From PALSA-894 sp963757565 (GTDB taxonomy: Bacteria > Pseudomonadota > Alphaproteobacteria > Rhizobiales > Xanthobacteraceae), in contig CAVWSB010000011.1 of NCBI GenBank assembly GCA_963757565.1, positions 1,550,001-1,614,000 on the forward strand: 64,000 nucleotides of DNA, read 5' to 3'. Of this stretch, positions 44,575 through 53,905 are shown one piece after another. Every line of letters starts with the position of its first letter. The first letter of the stretch is position 1. The position numbers were made by a program, and so were the translations under genes. The notes beneath the pieces were generated by a model that worked only from the letters and a program-made list of their open reading frames with translations, made no database searches and was not told the DNA's origin.

Positions 44575-45823
44575 TCACTCCGCCGCAACCATGCGCTGGT
44601 CGACGGTGCGGGCGATCAGCGTGTCCACCGTGTCGCGTGGCCGGAAGGCCGCGAGTGCGACGGTCGGCCCGAGGCGGGTGCGCTCGCTGCCGACTGCGAG
44701 TGTCGTGTGCTTGAGTACGCTCGCGATACGACGCGCAACCACGTGCGCGGTGACCAGATCGGTCTCCGGGAAGGCGATCAGGATGGTACCGTCCTCATCG
44801 CGGCACGCGATGTCGCTGGTGCGCAGCAGCCGCCCGGTGATGCGGGCCGCGTCCATGCTGGCGCGACGATTGGCAAAACTGTCGAAGGTGAGCCGTGCAA
44901 GCGAAAGCCCGGCGCCCCGGCCGGCCGCGATGGCGGCGCGTTCGAGTTCGCCCATGAAGGCCGGGCGCGTCAGCAGCCCGGTATCCACCGCGAGCAGGCC
45001 CTTCTGATCGAGCGAGGCGGTGAGGCGTTTGAGCCTGGCCGCGAAAGCATGCATGCGGGCGAATGGCAGGATGTGTGCCGCGACCGCCTGCGGATCGCCG
45101 CTCACCTGATCGACATTGGGCATGCGCTCGGGATCGAGATCGCGTACCGCATCGCGCGGCACGATCACCGGCAGGTCGCGCCAGCGCGGATCGGCGCCGA
45201 GCTCGTCCATGAAGTCTTCGACCATCGAGCGGTTGAAGCCGTCGCCGATCACGACGCCGTCGATGTCGCGCGCGCCGAGGTAGCTGCGCGCGGTATCGAT
45301 CGAGAGCGCGCCGATCAGACCCATGCGCTCGCCGACCGCAACAGTGAGTGCTGGATAATTGCGGCCGCGTCCCGCGACCAGCACGGTTGCGTCCTCGAGC
45401 GGATCGTGTGTCGGCATATCGGGCGTATCGAGCCGCTCGGCGAGTTCCTCGGCGCGGCGCAGACACGGTCGCGTGGAGTGCACGCACCCGCAAAGCCGCG
45501 CGCAGGCGCGGAACCAGCCGTGTAAGAACCGCGTGGGCCGGGATTGGTAAATCATTCCCGAATGCGCGAGGCGCGGTTTCATCAATCACCGCAAGCACCG
45601 GCGTGATCGGACCGGCGTTACGCGCGATTGCCGGTGCGATATCGCACGCGATGTCGTTGGAGCACCCAACGAGCACGATCGCGGAGGGCTTTGTGTTCTT
45701 GATCGATTCCGCGGCCTTGTCCGGCGCGCACTCGCGCATCGGCAGATTCCCGCCGCGGGTCAGCGCTTCACACACCTCGCGCGCCTCGTCGGCAACGACG
45801 AGAACTGGACCCGACAACGACAT
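44575..45823 (-). pseudogene. Receiver-like plus degenerate GGDEF domain protein, one frameshift
   Basis: Read through, this is a protein of about 415 residues. The N-terminal half (VLVVADEAREVCEALTRGG, then SAIVLVGCSNDI) resembles a receiver-type alpha/beta domain without clear phospho-Asp chemistry. A middle segment is DATVLVAGRGRNYPALTVAVGER. The C-terminal half (GLLTRPAFMGELERAAIAAGR, LTFDSFANRRASMDAARITGRLLRTSD) follows the GGDEF fold, but the signature is replaced by CRDEDGTILIAFPETD, so cyclic di-GMP synthesis is unlikely. An extra T near 45463 (gtg-T-ctg) breaks the frame between LHATV and LRRAEELAERLD. Such degenerate proteins can still bind ligands or partners. It stands alone between the DsbA-family and adenylate-forming genes. 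Confidence 0.7.
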
Positions 45824-45916
45824 GGCCGATACGCCGCCCTTACAGAATTGTGCACGACCCTAGCGGGCGCGCGTAAAGGACAGGTCAACGGGGCCTGGAC
45901 GATTTTTTGGAGGGAA

Positions 45917-47476
45917 TTAAGCCGCCGAGGCTTCCTGTGACGGCTTTCGGGCACGAAAGGCGGCGACCAGCAGCGGGTTTGCGCCCTGCGCCACCAACGC
46001 ATCGCAAATGGCGTCACGATTGCCGCCGGCGCCGGCAAGACGGTGACCGCTCAGCATGTCCGGCAACGCGGCGAGGGCGGAGCCATCCTCGATGCCGGCG
46101 ATCATCTCCTGCGTGGGGCGCAGCGCAAAGCGATAGCCGCCGACGCTGACAATGCCGGGCGGCGGCCCGTCGATGGACATGACGTTGGTGTCGCGATCGA
46201 GCCTGCACGGATAGAAGGTGTCGATGCTGCCGTCGGCGACCTTGAGGCGCGGCCCGTCGCCGCGTTCGGCACCGGGCGGGAAGGGCGCGCGCGGCACCAT
46301 CGGGCCGGAGAGAGCAAGCGTGCCGCCCGGGGTACGCGCAATATCCAGCACGTGCATGCCCTGGGCCGCGCCATGCGGCAGCACGAGCCGCCCGCGCGCG
46401 AATGCCGACGGATGACCGCCCGCATCGCGCCGCGATGGGATCAGGCCGATCTCGCCAAACACCGGGATGTCTACCAGCACCGGGCCAATCCATGCAGGGC
46501 TCGCAGCCAGCCGTTCCGGCGCGCGCCAGATCGCGAGCACGGCATGCAGGCCGGCATCCTCAAGCAGACCGCCCTCGACCAGCCGCATGGCGACCGGACC
46601 CGGAAGGACCGCGATGGCATTCGGCTCCTCGGCACACTGCGCGGCAAAGGCCGCCGGCGCGAATGGATGATGCAGCGCAAGCGTGCCGCCGCTGAGAAGC
46701 CACGGCACGATCGTGCTGGCGAGGCCGGCGAATGAGGCCAGGGCGAGCGTCCCGATAATCGTGGCGTCCGGCTCGATGCGCGCTTCGAGATGCACCGCAA
46801 GGCCGCCCGCGATCAGCTCCGCATGGCTGCGTGCCACCGGCACGATCCCGTCGGCGGTGACGTCGAAGGTGACGAGCGCGACGTGGTCTGCGGCATCGCC
46901 CGCGCGTTCGACAGGCGGAGCGGCGGCGGCGCTCTCAAAGATGTCGTCGATCGGCACCACGCCGTCGGGCAGGTTCTCGCCGAATCCGCACATGAAGCGG
47001 ATGGTGAAGGTTTCCATTGCGATGTGCAGCGCGACGTCGCCATGCAGGGTGTCGCCAATGCGCTGGCAGCCGATCAGCGCACGCGCCGCGATCCGGCCGA
47101 GCGCGGCAGCCGCGTCGGCATGACGCCAGAGCAGGGGCACCGGCGCAGCGATCAGGCCGGCGCGCAGCACGGCAAGCAGCGCGATCACGCTCTCCACCGT
47201 ATTGGGAAGCTGGATCGCAACCACGAAGTCGGTCGGCAGGCCGAAATTGCGCAGCCGCGCCGCGAGCGCCGAAATCGCGCGGTCGGCTTGCGCGTAGGTC
47301 AGCCGCCGCACCGGCCCGTCGGTAAATGAAAGGCGGTCGGGAGGATCGATCAGGGCCAGCGCGTCGGGACGCGCCACGGCGGCGCGGCGGAACAGGTCGT
47401 CGAGCGTTGCGCGCACGGCGGGCAAGTCGTTCGCGTCGCGCGTTCCGGCATCCACCAATACCGCCTCCAAAATCAC
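45917..47476 (-). CDS. Degenerate adenylate-forming (AMP-binding) protein
   Basis: The 519-residue protein follows the layout of acyl-CoA synthetases: an N-terminal LDDLFRRAAVARPDALALIDPP, RRLTYAQADRAISALAARL, VAIQLPNTVESVIALLAVLRAGLIAAPVPLLW and an ADAAAALGRIAARALI segment. The phosphate-binding loop (usually TSGTTGxPK) is replaced by VTFDVTADGIVPVARSH (about 46815-46870), and the later YGxTE and YRTGD motifs are not evident (it has IPVFGEIGLIPSRRDAGG). Activity as a ligase is therefore doubtful. I chose GTG 47476, which has GAGGA five bases upstream and follows the binding-protein stop by 7 bp, so the two genes look co-transcribed. It may be a regulatory or scaffold homologue. Confidence 0.7.
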   Translation of the reverse strand: MILEAVLVDAGTRDANDLPAVRATLDDLFRRAAVARPDALALIDPPDRLSFTDGPVRRLTYAQADRAISALAARLRNFGLPTDFVVAIQLPNTVESVIALLAVLRAGLIAAPVPLLWRHADAAAALGRIAARALIGCQRIGDTLHGDVALHIAMETFTIRFMCGFGENLPDGVVPIDDIFESAAAAPPVERAGDAADHVALVTFDVTADGIVPVARSHAELIAGGLAVHLEARIEPDATIIGTLALASFAGLASTIVPWLLSGGTLALHHPFAPAAFAAQCAEEPNAIAVLPGPVAMRLVEGGLLEDAGLHAVLAIWRAPERLAASPAWIGPVLVDIPVFGEIGLIPSRRDAGGHPSAFARGRLVLPHGAAQGMHVLDIARTPGGTLALSGPMVPRAPFPPGAERGDGPRLKVADGSIDTFYPCRLDRDTNVMSIDGPPPGIVSVGGYRFALRPTQEMIAGIEDGSALAALPDMLSGHRLAGAGGNRDAICDALVAQGANPLLVAAFRARKPSQEASAA

Positions 47477-47483
47477 GTTGTCC

Positions 47484-49322
47484 TCATTGCGCCTTTGGCT
47501 GGCGCCACCAGGTTTCGGGCAGATAGCCGTATTTCGCGGTCGTGTCCGGCCGCTCGATATGAGCCCAGCGCGCCAGCCACTGCTCCGGCGCGTAAAACAA
47601 CGGAACGACATAACTTCCCGACATCAACACGCGATCGAGCGCACGCACCGCCGCGACCACATCCGCACGCGTCCCGGCTTTGAGCAGCGCATCGATCATG
47701 GCGTCGGCCGCCGGGCTTCTCACACCCATGTAGTTGCGGCTGCCGTTGCTCTCGGCGGCGGCCGAACTCCAGTAGAACGCCTGCTCATTGCCGGGCGACA
47801 GCGACTCATCCCAGCGCGCCTGGATCATGTCGAATTCGAAGGCGATTCGCCGCGCCTCATATTGCACCGCGTCGACAAGGCGCACCTGTGCCGAGATACC
47901 GGCGCGCTTGAGTTGGGCCGCAAACAGGAGCGCGAGACGCTCCTCGTCGCGGTTCGCGGTGAGGATTTCGAACGCGAATGGCTTGCCGCTGGCGCGCTCA
48001 ACGAGTTCGGTGCCGCGCAGTTCGTAGCCCGCCGCCGACAGGAGCGCGAGCGCGCGCCGCAGGTTGGCGCGATCGCGGCCGGAGCCATCCGTCACCGGCG
48101 AGCGCGTAGGTGCCGTCGAGCAAATCCGGCCGCACCGCATCTGCGAATGGTGCCAGAAGCGCGCGTTCCCGATCGTCGGCCGCCCGTCCGCTGGCGGACA
48201 ATTCAGATCCCTCGAAATAGCTTGCGCCGCGACGGTAGAGCCCGAAGAAGATCGAGCGGTTCACCCACTCGAAGTCGATACAGCAGTCCGATCGCCTCGC
48301 GCACACGAACGTCCGCGAATATCGCGCGCCGTGTATTGAAGACCAAATTGAAGCCCTGTTTCGGCAATGCGGATGCGAAGCTTTCCTTGATGACGCGCTT
48401 ATCGCGCGGTCGCTGGAAAGTCATAGGCGGTCGTCCAGCGGCCGGGGTCGTCTTCCTTGCGGGCATCGAACAGGCCCTTCTTGAAAGCCTCGTGATAGGA
48501 GTTGGCGTCGCGGTAATAGTCGAACCGTACCTCGTCGAAATTCCAGAAGCCGCGATTGACTGCGCGCGCGCGGCCCCAGTAGTCGGGACTTCGCGTGAGC
48601 GTGACGCTCTTGCCGGGATCAGTCTGGCTGATCACATAGGGCCCGCTGCCGATCAGCGGCGTCATCGACGTTTCCTCGAACGTGTCGGGATTGGTCGCGT
48701 GCTGTGCCAGCACCGGCATCAGCCCGAGGATCAGCGGCAGTTCGCGATCGTCGCTCCGGCAAGTCAAACCGCACGGTGCGCTCGTCCAGGGCTTCGGCCT
48801 TGGTCACCTTGGAATAGTAGGCGCGATGGTTCGGCCGCCCGTGGTCGCGCAGCAATGACCAGGAGAACACGCACGTCCGTCGGCCGTCACCGGAGCGCCG
48901 TCGGAGAAACGCGCCTCCGGATCGAGCCGGAACGTCACATAGCTGCGGGCGGCGTCGGTCTCGACCGTTTGCGCCAGAAGTCCGTAGAGCGTGAACGGCT
49001 CGTCATAGCTGCGCGCCATCAGGCTCTCGACCACGTAATTCGAGATGATGTTTGCGCCGCTTACGAACGGAGCACGCAAGCCTTGTGGTGGCAGCCCCTT
49101 CACGATGAAGGGATTGAGGCTGTCGAACGCGCCAAGCGCCCCCTGCACAAGGCGCCCGCCCTTCGGTGCGGACGCGTTCACATAGGGGAAGTGATCGAAG
49201 CCAGCGGGCAGGGCCGGCTCGCCCTGCATTGCGATGGCATGGCGCGGCTCGGCCGCCTGCGCGGACAGCGCCCCGCCGATCAACGCGATCAGTGCGTATC
49301 GCCATGCCGGACGTGCGAACAT
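47484..49322 (-). pseudogene. OppA/MppA-like extracellular solute-binding protein, six frameshifts
   Basis: Periplasmic SBP family 5 protein of about 610 residues when read through. The start MFARPAWRYALIALIGGALSAQA is a signal peptide from ATG 49322. Typical elements are HAIAMQGEPALPAGFDHFPYVNASAPKGGRL, SDGAPVTAD, GSGPYVISQTDPGKSVTLTRSPDYWG, LVFNTRRAIFADVRVREAIGLLYDFEWVN, and near the end YVVPLFYAPEQWLARW. It resembles the YejA group of binding proteins. Extra bases lie at 48878, 48871, 48753, 48404, 48277 and 48099. The family residue D at 48277 (LYDFEW) fixes that break. No permease genes lie beside it; the degenerate AMP-binding protein gene follows. Confidence 0.85.
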
Positions 49323-49591
49323 GCGTACGGAGCAGCCCGTTGAAGTCGCGTTGACCAATCCGGCACCGATTCGCGTCGTGAGTGCAGGAAGTTAGCACAT
49401 CCGCAGCACCGGTTCGGCTGTCGGAAATTTGCGTACGGGCTGGCCACTTGGAGCGAATTGGGCTAGGTCAGCGCCGCAAGGATCGCGGTGTCACGGTGTC
49501 GCCTCATTTGGCTCCGAGACAGCGCGATGGGCGCCCGCACCGGCCGCAGCCGGCGACGGGCCGAATTCATTGTTTAGAGGACGTTGATCTC

Positions 49592-50407
49592 ATGACCGCT
49601 GGTATCGTGTTTGTACCGGCGCGGCCGGCGCGCCGCGTGGCAACCTGCATCGCGACGGCCGCCGTGATGGCGCTCGGCACCTCATTGGCGATGGCGCAGA
49701 CTGCGCCGCAGCCGCAGGTCCCGGCCCCCAAGGCGGCGCCGCGGCCTGTCGCACCGAAGCAGCAGCCCGCGCCGCAAAAGCAGCAGCCGGCCCAGCAGGC
49801 ACCTGCGCCCGGCGCCGCGCCTGCGGCACCGGGTGCGCCGGGAGCTCCTGGCGATCAGCAGCAGGCTGCCACCGACCAGCCGCCGGTCGTCTATTCGCCA
49901 TGGACCAAGTTCTGCGGCAAGGACAACAACCCGGGGGCAAAGGAAGTCTGCCTCACCGTGAAGGAGGCGAGGCTCGAAACCGGCCAGTTCCTCGCGGGCG
50001 CGGCGCTGATCGAGCAGACCGGCGAGGAGAAGAAGCTGCTTCGCATCACCCTGCCGCTCGGCATGCAGCTTCCGCAAGGAACGCGCATGCTGCTCGACAA
50101 GGAGCCACCGCTGCAGGGGCGCTACATCGTCTGCCTGCCGAACGGCTGCATGGCGGACTTCGACATCACGCCTGACTTCGTCGGCAAGCTGAAGAAGGGC
50201 CAGCAGCTCGTTCTGCAAGGCATCAATCTGCCGGGGCAGGCTGCGAGCTACATGCTGCCGCTCGCCGACTTCGCCAAGGCGAACGAAGGCCCGCCCACCG
50301 ACGCGAAAAAGTTCGAGGCCGACCAGCAGAAACTGCAGGAAGAGCTGCAGAAGAAGGCTGAGGACGCGCGCAAGCGGCTGCAGTCGACCGCGCCCGCGAC
50401 GAAGTAA
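49592..50407 (+). CDS. Invasion-associated locus B (IalB) family protein
   Basis: A secreted or periplasmic protein of 271 residues. The signal peptide runs to about residue 35 (VATCIATAAVMALGTSLAMAQ). A Pro/Ala/Gln-rich linker of about 55 residues follows, then the IalB domain (VVYSPWTKFCGKDNNPGAKEVCLTVKEARLETG, PLGMQLPQGTRMLLDKEP, YIVCLPNGCMADFDIT), which has four cysteines likely in disulfides. The C-terminal 35 residues are a charged helix (FEADQQKLQEELQKKAEDARKRL). IalB of Bartonella affects erythrocyte entry; free-living Rhizobiales carry several copies of unknown role. ATG 49592 has TTAGAGGACG upstream. A strong terminator follows. Confidence 0.9.
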   Translation: MTAGIVFVPARPARRVATCIATAAVMALGTSLAMAQTAPQPQVPAPKAAPRPVAPKQQPAPQKQQPAQQAPAPGAAPAAPGAPGAPGDQQQAATDQPPVVYSPWTKFCGKDNNPGAKEVCLTVKEARLETGQFLAGAALIEQTGEEKKLLRITLPLGMQLPQGTRMLLDKEPPLQGRYIVCLPNGCMADFDITPDFVGKLKKGQQLVLQGINLPGQAASYMLPLADFAKANEGPPTDAKKFEADQQKLQEELQKKAEDARKRLQSTAPATK

Positions 50408-50433
50408 GCCTTCCCAGTAGGGTTGAAGTTCAA

Positions 50434-50458
50434 GGGCGCGCCTCTGGCGCGCCCTTTT
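50434..50458 (+). terminator. Intrinsic terminator after the IalB gene
   Basis: GGGCGCGCC (50434-50442) and GGCGCGCCC (50446-50454) form a perfect 9-bp stem with a TCT loop, followed by TTTT. It lies 27 bp after the IalB stop and 17 bp before the stop of the convergent ABC gene. On the minus strand the A's before the stem are few, so it serves mainly the plus strand. Confidence 0.9.
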
Positions 50459-50474
50459 GCTTAAGGCGGAACGA

Positions 50475-52337
50475 CTAGCGAAATCGTTCCAGCCGCCGCA
50501 GCGCGCGCGCCACAAGTTGCAGCACCGTTGCCTCCGGCTCCTGCGTCGTGGCCGGACCGTCGCCCTTTTCGCGCACCAGATTGATCTGGCGATCGTGAAA
50601 GCGCTCCAGCCCCGGCCGATGTCCGGCGTGGATCACCATCGTGTCGGGGAGCAGGTCGCGCATGTATTCCATCATTCTGAACTGACTGAGTTCATCGAGC
50701 GATGAGGTCGGCTCGTCCATGATGAGAATGTCGGGCGGATGAATCAGCACGCGCGCGAACGCAAGCCGTTGCTGCTCGCCGCCCGAGAGCAGCGAATTCC
50801 ATTGCTGGGTTTCGTCGATCCGCGGGATGAGATGTTCAAGGCCGCAACGCGCCAGCATGTCGCTTATCTTGTCCTCGGACACCTCGTGGTCAGGGTGCGG
50901 GTAGAGCAGGGCATTGCGCAGCGTGCCGAGCGGAAAATAGGCGCGCTGCGGCATGAACGCCGTGTAAGCGTCGTCCGGCCGGAGGATCTCGCCACTGCCC
51001 CAAGGCCACAGACCCGCCATCGCGCGGATCAGGCTGCTCTTCCCGACGCCGGAATCGCCCTTCAAAAGCACCTTCTCGCCCGGCGCGATAATGGCTTCCG
51101 CGCCATCGATCATCACTTTGCCGTCGTAAAGCGCAATCGACAGGTGGTGCAGATGCACCGAGCGGTCCGGGCTTGATCCAAGCTTGACCGTCTCGCCTTC
51201 GCCGACCGGGCCAAGGCTCGCTTCCAGCCGGTCGATCGCATCCGATAATTGCGTCACGCGATGCGAGCTCGCGAACCAGTCCGCAAGCCGTAATGCGTTG
51301 TCGGCCAGCCAGTTGAGCGCGATCTGCACCTGAGCGAAGGCCGTCGCAGCCTGCATCAACGAACCGAGCGTCATGTCGCCCGAAAGATATTTTGGAGCGC
51401 CGAGCAGAAGCGGCACGACCGGCGCAAGCACGAGCGTCGCGCCGTTCAGCCACATGATCCGGCCCTGCCAGACGATCACTTCGAACCAGCGCCGTGCGAG
51501 ATCGCTGAAGGTCTTGTCCAACTGCTCGCGTTCGCTCTCGTCGCCGCCGATCAGCGCGATGTTTTCGGCGTTTTCCTTGATACGAGTGAGTTCGTAGCGA
51601 AATTGAGCCTCGCCGGCAGCCTTGTCCTCGACGCGCTGCACCAGCAGCCGGCCCAGGACGAACACGCCGGATGTCGTGATCGTGGAATAGATGATGCAGG
51701 CGAACACCATGTATCCCGGAATGGTGAAGCCCGCGACGGTAAGTGAGCCGCCGACGAACCAGAGGATGCTGATGAACGAGATCGCGGCGAGCAGCGCATT
51801 GAGAACACCGAGCGAGAAGTCGACCAGCAACTCGATTGCGATGCGGCCATCCTCGGCGATACGCGCCTCAGGATTGTTCGCTTCAGTGTTGACGATGGTC
51901 AATTGATAGAAATGGCGGTTCGCAAGCCAGCGGCCGATCACCGTGCGCGTCAGCCACTGGCGCCAGCGTACTTGCAGCCGCATGCGCGCATGCAGCAGAC
52001 CGACCGAAAAGGCGGCGGAGAAAAGCGCCAGGATTACGACGATGCCGATTGCGAGGAAGACGGTGTCGGTATCCTTCCTCTCGAGCGCATCGAAAAAGAA
52101 CTTGTTCCAGCGATTGACCGCGATCGAAGTGGCCAGATTCGCGAACATGAAAAGCAGGACCGCGGCGGTTAGCCCGAGAGCCAGGGCCCGCGTGCCGCCG
52201 CGCCAGAAACCCAGCGACAGAGTGAGAAACCGTTGCGATCGCCGCGAGCGTGCGCTGTCGTCCAATTCTTCGTTCAAGGATATTCCTGACGCGGTATCGC
52301 GTGCGACGCGCCGTCGCGTCCTGCGCGGGATTCGCAC
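50475..52337 (-). CDS. ABC transporter ATP-binding/permease protein (SbmA/BacA-YddA group)
   Basis: A half-size transporter of about 600 residues. The N-terminal membrane domain is of the BacA/ABC_membrane_2 kind (FWRGGTRALALGLTAAVLLFM, NRWNKFFFDALERKDTDTVF, RMRLQVRWRQWLTRTVIGRWL, NPEARIAEDGRIAIELLVDFSLG). The C-terminal ATPase has Walker A LKGDSGVGKSSLIRAMAGLWPWGSG, a FMPQRAYFPLGTLR Q-loop, the signature LLSGGEQQRLAFARVL, and Walker B ILIMDEPTSSLDE. Relatives import peptides or are needed for very-long-chain fatty acids of lipid A and for chronic infection or symbiosis. The start is unsure: GTG 52337 gives a 45-residue polar leader, and an internal start may be used. The frame is unbroken. 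Confidence 0.88.
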   Translation of the reverse strand: MRIPRRTRRRVARDTASGISLNEELDDSARSRRSQRFLTLSLGFWRGGTRALALGLTAAVLLFMFANLATSIAVNRWNKFFFDALERKDTDTVFLAIGIVVILALFSAAFSVGLLHARMRLQVRWRQWLTRTVIGRWLANRHFYQLTIVNTEANNPEARIAEDGRIAIELLVDFSLGVLNALLAAISFISILWFVGGSLTVAGFTIPGYMVFACIIYSTITTSGVFVLGRLLVQRVEDKAAGEAQFRYELTRIKENAENIALIGGDESEREQLDKTFSDLARRWFEVIVWQGRIMWLNGATLVLAPVVPLLLGAPKYLSGDMTLGSLMQAATAFAQVQIALNWLADNALRLADWFASSHRVTQLSDAIDRLEASLGPVGEGETVKLGSSPDRSVHLHHLSIALYDGKVMIDGAEAIIAPGEKVLLKGDSGVGKSSLIRAMAGLWPWGSGEILRPDDAYTAFMPQRAYFPLGTLRNALLYPHPDHEVSEDKISDMLARCGLEHLIPRIDETQQWNSLLSGGEQQRLAFARVLIHPPDILIMDEPTSSLDELSQFRMMEYMRDLLPDTMVIHAGHRPGLERFHDRQINLVREKGDGPATTQEPEATVLQLVARALRRLERFR

Positions 52338-52419
52338 CGGATGATAGACCTATTCCGGCCGGCGTTGGATTGTCTTTTCACGTGCGCCCTGACGACGTGC
52401 ACGCGAGGCTGCGTAGACG

Positions 52420-53211
52420 TCAACGCTGTGCGGTCCCGCCGTCGATCTGCCGGCCCATGAGCGCGATCGCCTGCTGATAGACCGAGGCCGCGTTCCACTC
52501 CTGGATCGCGGCAAAATTCGGCTGACCGGGCTGATAGCCAGCGCCCGCCTTCCAGCCTTTGGCTTTGAGGAAATTCGCCGTCGAGTTCAGTGCACCCGAC
52601 GCGGTATCGAGATTGCCGGTGCCGTACTGGAGAATGTTTTTCGGCATGAACTGGGTCTGGCCGAATTCGCCATGCATCGAGCCGCGGGTGCTGCCCGAGA
52701 GCACGCCGCGGTCGATCAGGGCCAGCGCCGCATAGAGCTGGTCGGTGAAAAACTCGGAGCGGCGGCAGTCGTAGGCCAGCGTCGCGACGGCTGAGAGCAT
52801 GTTCTGATTGCCGCGCTGGCTCCCGAATGCGGTCTCCATGCCCCAGATCGCGATCAGCGGACCGGACGGCACGCCATAGCGCTGCTCGATCGACGCGAAC
52901 AACGCCGCGTTGGTTTGCTTCATCGCGCGCCCACGCGACACGATGGTGGTAGCGCCGCGTTTCACCAGGAACTGGTCGAGCGAGAGCTTGAAGCTCTTCA
53001 TGCCGCGGTCGGCCGCGATCGTCGCGGTCGCATAGTTGGTGCCCGCGAGCGCCGCGAGGCCGGACGCGCCAACGCCCTTCGCCCTGGCCTCGCCGGCGAA
53101 TTCGCGTTTCCAGCCTTCGAAGCCAGACGAGTCGCTGCCGCATGTGGCGGCAAACGCGGGCGCGGGCAGGGCGAGCGCAAGCAGGGCAAAGACGAAACGG
53201 CGCGACATCAT
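52420..53211 (-). CDS. Lytic murein transglycosylase (MltB-like)
   Basis: Cleaves the glycan strands of peptidoglycan in the periplasm. From ATG 53211 the product is 263 residues with a signal peptide (RRFVFALLALALPAPAFA). Family features are GSDSSGFEGWKREFAGEARAKGV, the catalytic glutamate in IAIWGMETAFGSQRGNQN (residues about 120-137), LAYDCRRSEFFTDQLYAAL, SMHGEFGQTQFMPKNILQYG and NFLKAKGWKAGAGYQPGQPNF. It lacks the C-terminal peptidoglycan-binding domain of longer relatives. The longer in-frame start at 53280 adds no family sequence. It stands apart from the ABC gene by 82 bp and from hspQ by about 115 bp. Confidence 0.9.
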   Translation of the reverse strand: MMSRRFVFALLALALPAPAFAATCGSDSSGFEGWKREFAGEARAKGVGASGLAALAGTNYATATIAADRGMKSFKLSLDQFLVKRGATTIVSRGRAMKQTNAALFASIEQRYGVPSGPLIAIWGMETAFGSQRGNQNMLSAVATLAYDCRRSEFFTDQLYAALALIDRGVLSGSTRGSMHGEFGQTQFMPKNILQYGTGNLDTASGALNSTANFLKAKGWKAGAGYQPGQPNFAAIQEWNAASVYQQAIALMGRQIDGGTAQR

Positions 53212-53326
53212 CAAAGTCCTCGAATTGCCCCAGCGGTAGCAGGTCGTGCCCGGCATTGGCGGCGAGAAAGAGGCGGGCAATCGTTTCCCGGTCCCATCGT
53301 AAAACGGAATCCCTGCGACGGCTGGC

Positions 53327-53660
53327 CTAGTTCAGCGTCTGCTCGCGCGGCCGGTAGCTGCCGTCCTTGCTGCGCTCGAATGTCTCGCGAACCTGCGGGT
53401 GGCGTACCGGTTCGCCCGAACTCATCGGGCAGCAGGTTCTGCTCCGACACATAGGCGACGTATTCGGTTTCGGCATTCTCGGCGAACAAATGGTAAAACG
53501 GCTGGTCCCTGCGCGGGCGTACCTCGGCGGGGATCGCCTGGTACCATTCCTCGGTATTGGCGAAGACCGGGTCGATGTCGAACACGACCCCGCGGAACGG
53601 GAACAGCCGGTGCTTCACCACCGCCCCGATGGGGAATTTTGCCACGCGTAACTTGCTCAT
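53327..53660 (-). pseudogene. hspQ: Heat-shock protein HspQ (hemimethylated-DNA-binding YccV family), one frameshift
   Basis: A small beta-barrel protein that in enterobacteria binds DnaA and acts as a substrate specificity enhancer for Lon. The start MSKLRVAKFPIGAVVKHRLFPFRGVVFDIDPVF (ATG 53660), then EEWYQAIPAEVRPRRDQPFYHLFAENAETEYVAYVSEQNL, are typical. An extra T near 53420 shifts the frame after LLPDE. The corrected continuation SGEPVRHPQVRETFERSKDG ends at TAG 53327-53329, giving about 110 residues. The uncorrected ORF overruns to 53211 with no family sequence. The upstream extension to 53915 is also not coding. Confidence 0.85.
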
Positions 53661-53905
53661 TTGCCTCGATTTAGTACGGTTCTTGCCACTGCGCCAGTCA
53701 TCCCGTCCGCCCTTGTGGAAGGTACGGCGCGACCCCAGCTTCGTTTCATGCGCCCGGCGGACCTCGCGAAACCGATCGGTCCCGGTGCCGTAGCTGATCC
53801 GCGAACCTTTTAGCCCTCTCGCGCGACCAATCAGCGGACGTGTCGGCGGGAACGGCGCGCGTTCATGCGCGTTGCGGCAGGAATGCAGAGAAAGCAGCCC
53901 AAGGC

